Assembly (NCBI RefSeq): GCF_001439805.1
Contig: NZ_JYLK01000001.1
Location: 310,001-374,000, forward strand
Origin: Pseudomonas trivialis
GTDB lineage: Bacteria; Pseudomonadota; Gammaproteobacteria; Pseudomonadales; Pseudomonadaceae
Reading direction: 5' to 3'
Length of the DNA: 64,000 nt
Within the stretch, counting starts at the first letter, position 1, and every line of letters starts with the position of its first letter. Positions 57,949 through 64,000 of this stretch are shown one piece after another. The notes below the pieces were generated by a model. That model saw only the letters and a program-made list of their open reading frames with translations, searched no databases and was not told the DNA's origin. Both the position numbers and the translations under genes were made by a program.

Positions 57949-59817
57949 ATGACCGCCCCCTTCCGTTTTCTCGCCTGGCTGCTGTTGCCGGGGTTGATGT
58001 CGTGCAGCCTCAATCTGCTGGCCGCCACCGCCGAAGGTGCCCCACAAGCCTTGCATCTGCTGGACTACGTTAGCGCCGACTACCCGCCGACCGTGGCGTC
58101 GGGTGAGGTGGTGGATCCATCGCACTATCGCGAGCAGGTGGAGGCTATCGGCGCATTGCAGGGGCTGGTCGCGCAGTTGCCGCAAAAGCCCGAACGCGCC
58201 GAATTGGCCACGGGCGTCGATCAGTTGCTGGCCGCCGTCAGCACCCGTGCAGAGGGCGCCACAGTCGCCCGTCAGGCCCGGCAATTGGGCGCCAGGCTGG
58301 CGGTGGCTTATGAAGTCAGCCAGGCACCGGCCATTACGCCGGACCCGGCGCGCGGCGCACCGCTCTTCGCTCAGCATTGCTCGGTGTGCCATGGCGCCAC
58401 CGGTGCTGGAGACGGCCCGGCCGCGCTGGGCATGGAGCCTGCGCCTGGGGACCTGCGCGACGCGGCGCGTTTCGACCGCCTGAGCCTCTACGCGATCTAC
58501 AACACCCTTGGCCTGGGCATCGAAGGCAGCGATATGCCGTCGTTCGCCGATCAGTTGGACGACCGTCAACGTTGGGACCTGGCCACCTACCTCGCGGGCT
58601 TCACCGCCGACCCGGCTGCGGTCAGGAGCGGGCCGCCCTTCAACCTCGCCGACCTGGCCCGCCAGACCCCCAATGAGGTGCTGGCCACCAGTGGCCCGGC
58701 CGCCGCCGCGACCTTCCGCGCCCAGCGTGCGCAGCCGCCGCAGGTCACGCGCGGCCCTGCGCAATTGCTTGAATACACCGCCACCACACTGGACAAAAGC
58801 ATCGCTGCGTTCCGTAACGGTGACCACGAGCAGGCCTATGACTTATCCGTTGCGGCCTACCTGGAAGGCTTCGAGCTGGTGGAAAGTTCGCTGGACAACG
58901 TCGACGCCAACGTGCGCAAGGACACCGAGAAAGCGCTGATGGCCTATCGGCAGTCGTTGCAGGACGGCCTGCCGCTGGAGCAGGTGCAGCAGCGCCTGGA
59001 CGTGGCCAAGGGCAAGCTCGGCCAGTCCGCCGACCTGCTCGGCAGCGACGGCTTGAGCTGGTCGTTGAGCTATATCTCCGGCTTGTTGATTCTGCTGCGC
59101 GAAGGCCTGGAGGCGATTCTGGTGCTGGCGGCGATCCTCGCCTTCCTGCGCAATACCGGCCAACAATCGGCGGTGCGCAGTGTCAATGTGGGCTGGGGCT
59201 TGGCGCTGCTGGCCGGCCTCGCGACCTGGGCATTGGCGGCGTACGTGATCGACGTCAGCGGTGCCCAGCGCGAATTGCTCGAAGGCTGCACGGCGCTGTT
59301 CGCCAGCGTGATGGTGCTGTGGCTCGGCGTGTGGATGCACAACCGCCGTCATGCGGCGGCCTGGCAGGACTACATCAAGAGCAGCCTGGTGGGCGGCGGC
59401 GGACGGTTCGGCTTTGCGCTGCTGGCGTTCTTCTCGGTGTACCGCGAGCTGTTCGAGGTGATCCTTTTCTACGAAACTCTGTGGCTGCAGGCCGGCCCCG
59501 CCGGGCACAACGCGGTGCTGGCCGGTGGCGCCACGGCACTGGTGTTGTTGGTGGGCCTGGCCTGGGTGATCCTGCGTGGCTCGGCGAGATTGCCGCTGGC
59601 GCTGTTCTTCGGCATCAACGCAGCGCTGCTGTGCGCGCTGTCGGTGGTGTTCGCCGGGCATGGCGTCAAGGCGCTGCAAGAGGCCGGAGTGTTCGGCACA
59701 CGGCCGGTGGCGTTCTTTGAGTTCGACTGGCTGGGGATTCACGCCGACGCATATTCGTTAAGCGCGCAGGCGGTGGCTATCCTGGCGATTGTGGTGTTGT
59801 ACCGCCGCAGCCGGTAA
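57949..59817 (+). CDS. FTR1-family iron permease fused to a cytochrome c domain
   Basis: A 622-residue protein: signal peptide (MTAPFRFLAWLLLPGLMSCS), N-terminal periplasmic part, a cytochrome c-like domain with heme motif CSVCH (144-148), a helical linker and a C-terminal FTR1 permease with seven TM segments. The permease has two iron-translocation REx2E motifs: REGLEAILVL and RELFEVILFYE. Such fusions are thought to oxidise Fe2+ during uptake, with the heme as electron acceptor. Iron import is inferred; no Fur box was found upstream. Confidence 0.87.
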   Translation: MTAPFRFLAWLLLPGLMSCSLNLLAATAEGAPQALHLLDYVSADYPPTVASGEVVDPSHYREQVEAIGALQGLVAQLPQKPERAELATGVDQLLAAVSTRAEGATVARQARQLGARLAVAYEVSQAPAITPDPARGAPLFAQHCSVCHGATGAGDGPAALGMEPAPGDLRDAARFDRLSLYAIYNTLGLGIEGSDMPSFADQLDDRQRWDLATYLAGFTADPAAVRSGPPFNLADLARQTPNEVLATSGPAAAATFRAQRAQPPQVTRGPAQLLEYTATTLDKSIAAFRNGDHEQAYDLSVAAYLEGFELVESSLDNVDANVRKDTEKALMAYRQSLQDGLPLEQVQQRLDVAKGKLGQSADLLGSDGLSWSLSYISGLLILLREGLEAILVLAAILAFLRNTGQQSAVRSVNVGWGLALLAGLATWALAAYVIDVSGAQRELLEGCTALFASVMVLWLGVWMHNRRHAAAWQDYIKSSLVGGGGRFGFALLAFFSVYRELFEVILFYETLWLQAGPAGHNAVLAGGATALVLLVGLAWVILRGSARLPLALFFGINAALLCALSVVFAGHGVKALQEAGVFGTRPVAFFEFDWLGIHADAYSLSAQAVAILAIVVLYRRSR

Positions 59818-59930
59818 AAATGTAGGGGCTCCGCCAGGTCTTCGGCTTGGCGCTGTCGCGCAGCACACTGGAGCCTTTGTGGCTGCCTGAAATTTCAGGG
59901 TTTGAAATCAGCACGTTATTTTGTGTTTGA

Positions 59931-59953
59931 TAAGAGGGGGCTTGCTCCCACAA
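59931..59953. repeat. Compact REP-like palindrome upstream of the UPF0178 gene
   Basis: AAGAGGGGGCTTGCTCCCACA is a REP half-element with the family's central CTTG loop (GGGGGC / GCTCCC). It lies 22 bp before the UPF0178 start, unusually inside a probable 5' leader. Confidence 0.6.
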
Positions 59954-59974
59954 TTGCATGTGTGGAGATGCTGT

Positions 59975-60430
59975 ATGCGCGTATGGATCGATGCCGACGC
60001 CTGTCCTCGGGCAGCCAAGGATCAGGTGGTAAAGTTCGCCCTCAAGCGCCAGTTCGACGTGGTCCTGGTGGCCGGGCAGAGTCAGATCAAGCCAGGCTTT
60101 GCCTGCGTGAAGCTGATCGTGGTGCCCAGCGGGCCGGACGCGGCGGATGACTACCTGGTGGAACACGCCGCGCCCGGCGAGTTGGTGATTTGCAGTGACG
60201 TGCCTCTGGCCGACCGCCTGGTGAAAAAGGGTGTCACCGCCCTTGACCCGCGTGGCAAGGAATTCAGCCCGGCCAACATGAGCGAACGGCTGGCGGTGCG
60301 CAACCTGTTCACCGACCTGCGCGAACAAGGCCAAATGGGCGGCGGACCACCGCCCCATGGCGAGAAGGACAGACAGGCGTTCGCCAACTCACTGGACCGT
60401 ATCCTGACCAAACTGATGCGTCAGTCCTGA
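59975..60430 (+). CDS. UPF0178 (DUF188, YaiI) family protein
   Basis: A 151-residue PIN-like-fold protein: MRVWIDADACPRAAKDQVVK at the N-terminus and VICSDVPLADRLVKKGVTAL, NMSERLAVRNLFTDLRE later. Conserved acidic residues (WIDADACP, CSDVPLAD) suggest a nuclease-like site, but no activity is established. ATG 59975 has TGGAG 8 bp upstream. It converges with elbB after only 3 bp. Confidence 0.9.
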   Translation: MRVWIDADACPRAAKDQVVKFALKRQFDVVLVAGQSQIKPGFACVKLIVVPSGPDAADDYLVEHAAPGELVICSDVPLADRLVKKGVTALDPRGKEFSPANMSERLAVRNLFTDLREQGQMGGGPPPHGEKDRQAFANSLDRILTKLMRQS

Positions 60431-60433
60431 CCG

Positions 60434-61099
60434 TCAGTCGTGCTCGTGGGTCAGTTCCAGCACGCGATCCACCAGCTTGTTGATGCCCGAGGCCACTTCA
60501 CTGATGTTCTTGCCCAGCATATAGGCAGGTGTACTCACCAGCTTGCGCGCGTTGTCCTCGACGATATCTTCCACCGCGCATTCCTGGTGCGTGGCGCCCA
60601 TCTTGTCGAGGGCGGCGGCGGTGTCGGCGCAGTTGCCGATGGTGCAGGTCACGCCCGGGCCATAGATCTTCGCGGCCAGGGCTGGCGAGATGCAGATCAG
60701 GCCTACTGGCTTGCCGGCTTCGGCAAAGTCTTCGGCCAGTGCCAGTACCTGTGGGTTGACGCTGCAGGCGGCGCCTTCCAGGGCGAAATTCGACAGGTTC
60801 TTCGCCGCGCCAAACCCGCCCGGCACGATCAGCGCGTCAAAGTCGGCGGCGCTGGCTTCAGCAATGTCCTTGACCTCACCACGGGCGATGCGCGCCGACT
60901 CCACCAGCACATTGCGCGACTCGGGCATCTCTTCGCCCGTGAGGTGATTGATCACGTGCAACTGCGCCATATCCGGAGCAAAGCATTGGACCTGAGCGCC
61001 GCGCTGATCCAGGCGCAGCAGGGTGATCACGCTTTCCTGGATTTCTGCGCCGTCGTACACGCCACAGCCGGAAAGGATCACTGCAATTTTTTTGCTCAT
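60434..61099 (-). CDS. elbB: Isoprenoid biosynthesis glyoxalase ElbB
   Basis: A 221-residue DJ-1/PfpI class I glutamine amidotransferase-like protein: KKIAVILSGCGVYDGAEIQE, LIVPGGFGAAKNLSNFALEG and the nucleophile-elbow Cys in GLICISPALAAKIYG. E. coli ElbB has weak glyoxalase activity and was linked to isoprenoid production. The ATG at 61099 (MSKKIAV) has AGGAG 8 bp upstream; ATG 61105 is too near the SD. It is downstream of dedA on the same strand. Confidence 0.93.
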   Translation of the reverse strand: MSKKIAVILSGCGVYDGAEIQESVITLLRLDQRGAQVQCFAPDMAQLHVINHLTGEEMPESRNVLVESARIARGEVKDIAEASAADFDALIVPGGFGAAKNLSNFALEGAACSVNPQVLALAEDFAEAGKPVGLICISPALAAKIYGPGVTCTIGNCADTAAALDKMGATHQECAVEDIVEDNARKLVSTPAYMLGKNISEVASGINKLVDRVLELTHEHD

Positions 61100-61202
61100 G
61101 GGCATTTCTCCTGGTTGATGGCGCTGGATGGCGATCGACGGGTAACCAGCCGCCTCGCCCCGAGCGCTTTCTAGATGGATCGCAGCGGCGGCGGGGTGTT
61201 CA

Positions 61203-61844
61203 TTATTTGCGGTCGGTTTGCTCGACAGGCGTTTCGACTGACGCGGGTTCGGCCGCCTCTCGGGCCTTGGCCTGGGCGCATTCTTCGCGGGCGATACGCG
61301 CATTCTTGAAGCGGCGTCGCAGCCACAGCACAACGCCCAGCAGAAGCAGGGCGCCGAGTACCCACAGCTCGTATTTCTTCACGCTGCCCAGCATGCCTTC
61401 GAGCACGGCACCGAAGTGATAGGCCGCAGCGCCCAGCGCGGCAGCCCAGATCGCAGCGCCAATGCCATTGAGGACCAGATAGCGCAGCGGCGGGTACCCC
61501 GACAGGCCGATTGCCACGGGCATCACCGTGCGCAATCCGTAGACGAAGCGGAAGCTCAGCACCCAGATATCCGGGTGCTTGCGGATGTGCTCCAGGGCCT
61601 TGTCGCCCATCAACTGCCAGCGCGGCTTGCGCGCCAGCAATTTGCGGCCGTGCTTGCGGCCCATGTAATACCAAAGCTGGTCGCCGGCGTAGCTGCCGAA
61701 AAAGGCCACCACCACCACCAGTTTGATGTCCATGTATTCACGGAACGCCAGGAAGCCTGCGAGTACCAGAATGGTCTCACCTTCGAAGAACGTGCCGAGG
61801 AAGAGGGCAAAGTAGCCGAAGTCATGCAGAAATTGTTGAAGCAT
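61203..61844 (-). CDS. DedA/SNARE-associated membrane protein
   Basis: A 213-residue inner-membrane protein of the DedA superfamily, with the motif FEGETILVLAGFLAFREYMD, then GSYAGDQLWYYMGRKHGRK and RFVYGLRTVMPVAIGLSGYP. These arginine and glutamate residues are typical of lipid-carrier flippases and proton-dependent DedA proteins such as UptA/YqjA. The C-terminal about 35 residues are a charged cytosolic tail. It is divergent from hemB. Confidence 0.92.
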   Translation of the reverse strand: MLQQFLHDFGYFALFLGTFFEGETILVLAGFLAFREYMDIKLVVVVAFFGSYAGDQLWYYMGRKHGRKLLARKPRWQLMGDKALEHIRKHPDIWVLSFRFVYGLRTVMPVAIGLSGYPPLRYLVLNGIGAAIWAAALGAAAYHFGAVLEGMLGSVKKYELWVLGALLLLGVVLWLRRRFKNARIAREECAQAKAREAAEPASVETPVEQTDRK

Positions 61845-62011
61845 GGTCTGGGTGCTGGCGAAATGAACGCGCAGCCTACGCCTTCACGAAGATTCATGAA
61901 AGTATCGAGATGTGTCACGAAGTGAACAATTCTTACGCGAATGACGAATGTGCCCACAGGTTGCGTCGATAAGCACAACTGTCATTCCTTCGTCATAATG
62001 GCCGCTTATAA

Positions 62012-63064
<1,053 letters not shown>

Positions 63065-63082
63065 CCCTCACAGGAACACGCG

Positions 63083-64000
63083 ATGAATACCGAAGGACTT
63101 ACCGAAGTTGCCGTAAAAGACGCTCACCCGGTGGTTGAACAAGTCGCCGAGACCCCGCCGGAGTTCGAGCCGGCCCCGCCTGTCGTGGTCGCCGATGCGC
63201 CTGCGCCGGCCCCGGTGGCCGCGGTGACCAACCTGGATGACAGCAGCCTGTACATCCATCGCGAGCTGTCACAGCTGCAATTCAACATCCGCGTGCTGGA
63301 GCAGGCGCTGGATGAGTCCTACCCGTTGCTGGAGCGGCTCAAGTTCCTGCTGATCTTCTCCAGCAACCTGGACGAGTTTTTCGAGATCCGCGTGGCCGGC
63401 CTCAAGAAGCAGATCACCTTCGCCCGTGAACAGGCCGGCGCCGATGGCCTGCAGCCGCATCAGGCGCTGGCGCGCATCAGCGAGCTGGTGCACGGTCATG
63501 TAGACCGCCAGTACGCGATCCTCAACGACATCCTGCTGCCGGAGCTGGAGAAGCATCAGGTTCGCTTCATCCGTCGTCGTCACTGGACCACCAAGATCAA
63601 GACCTGGGTGCGTCGTTATTTCCGCGACGAAATTTCGCCGATCATCACCCCCATCGGCCTCGACCCGACGCACCCGTTCCCGTTGCTGGTGAACAAGAGC
63701 CTCAACTTCATCGTCGAGCTGGAAGGCATCGATGCGTTCGGCCGCGACTCGGGCCTGGCGATCATTCCGGCGCCGCGCCTGTTGCCACGCATCATCAAGG
63801 TACCGGAAGAGGTGGGGGGCGCTGGCGACAATTATGTATTCCTGTCGTCGATGATCCACGCGCACGCCGATGACCTGTTCCAGGGCATGAAGGTCAAGGG
63901 CTGCTACCAGTTCCGCCTGACCCGTAACGCCGACCTGGCGCTGGATTCCGAAGACGTCGAAGACCTGGCCCGCGCTCTGCGTGGCGAGCTGTTTTCGCGC
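63083..64000 (+). CDS. ppk: Polyphosphate kinase 1, N-terminal part (cut by window edge)
   Basis: Reversibly polymerises the gamma-phosphate of ATP into polyphosphate. The 306 codons present begin MNTEGLTEVAVKD. After a Pro/Ala-rich extension of about 50 residues they show the PPK1 N-domain, SLYIHRELSQLQFNIRVLEQ, and the head domain (PLLERLKFLLIFSSNLDEFF, TPIGLDPTHPFPLL). The catalytic histidines and the two PLD-like C-domains lie outside the window. It is 18 bp downstream of hemB; the order hemB-ppk is standard in Pseudomonas. Confidence 0.95.
   Translation, partial: MNTEGLTEVAVKDAHPVVEQVAETPPEFEPAPPVVVADAPAPAPVAAVTNLDDSSLYIHRELSQLQFNIRVLEQALDESYPLLERLKFLLIFSSNLDEFFEIRVAGLKKQITFAREQAGADGLQPHQALARISELVHGHVDRQYAILNDILLPELEKHQVRFIRRRHWTTKIKTWVRRYFRDEISPIITPIGLDPTHPFPLLVNKSLNFIVELEGIDAFGRDSGLAIIPAPRLLPRIIKVPEEVGGAGDNYVFLSSMIHAHADDLFQGMKVKGCYQFRLTRNADLALDSEDVEDLARALRGELFSR

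Overview
The window reads as ordinary core chromosome of a gamma-proteobacterium of the Pseudomonas fluorescens group. The evidence is high GC, the gene content and order (algC-dut-coaBC-radC, rpmB-rpmG, lrp-dadA-dadX, glnK-amtB, lptM-lysA-dapF-DUF484-xerC, cyaA, argH-algR-hemCDXY, dsbB-algQ-algP, hemB-ppk), and palindromic repeats of the 'GTGGGAGGGGGCTTGCTCCCGAT' class known from fluorescent pseudomonads. About 58 protein genes, one gene remnant, no tRNA or rRNA, and no transposase, integrase, prophage or CRISPR array were seen. The order closely follows P. aeruginosa from about PA5322 down to PA5242, read from memory.

Layout. 1-3.4 kb: exopolysaccharide and nucleotide sugar (algC, cut by the window edge), dUTPase, CoA biosynthesis and radC. 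3.4-8 kb: an orphan peptide-binding protein, ribosomal proteins L28 and L33, a cupin and an aldehyde dehydrogenase of polyamine catabolism. 8.2-17.7 kb: a PLD-family lipoprotein, a MocR regulator with a DUF1127 protein, a polyamine-type FAD oxidase, an Lrp regulator, dadA and dadX for D/L-alanine catabolism, the PauR-type regulator and cytochrome c5. 17.8-30 kb: CoA hydrolase/transferase, xpt, Rep helicase, a GGDEF-EAL protein, a MATE pump, a chemoreceptor, comM and ubiK. 30-39.4 kb: nitrogen sensing and ammonium uptake (glnK-amtB behind a likely sigma-54 promoter), sutA, the lysine/peptidoglycan operon, frataxin and rnk. 39.4-53 kb: adenylate cyclase, argH, algR, heme genes, dsbB, algQ and an FKBP. 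53-64 kb: the repeat protein AlgP, an ABC-F ATPase, transport genes, elbB, dedA, hemB and the start of ppk.

The genes fall into several functional groups: alanine and polyamine catabolism with their regulators (lrp/dad, kauB/pauB/pauR), tetrapyrrole synthesis (hemC, hemD, hemX, hemY, hemB), alginate and stress regulation (algC, algR, algQ, algP), and nitrogen control. I found no clear new multi-gene system. The most interesting details are small. A 24-codon remnant of a RidA-family gene, with its Shine-Dalgarno site, lies between dadA and dadX. algR has no adjacent sensor kinase. Four complete REP doublets all sit between convergent genes. algP carries a nearly four-copy 78-bp minisatellite. 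The GGDEF-EAL protein has a degenerate cyclase half. All assignments come from reading the sequence and from memory of the families; no database search was run.
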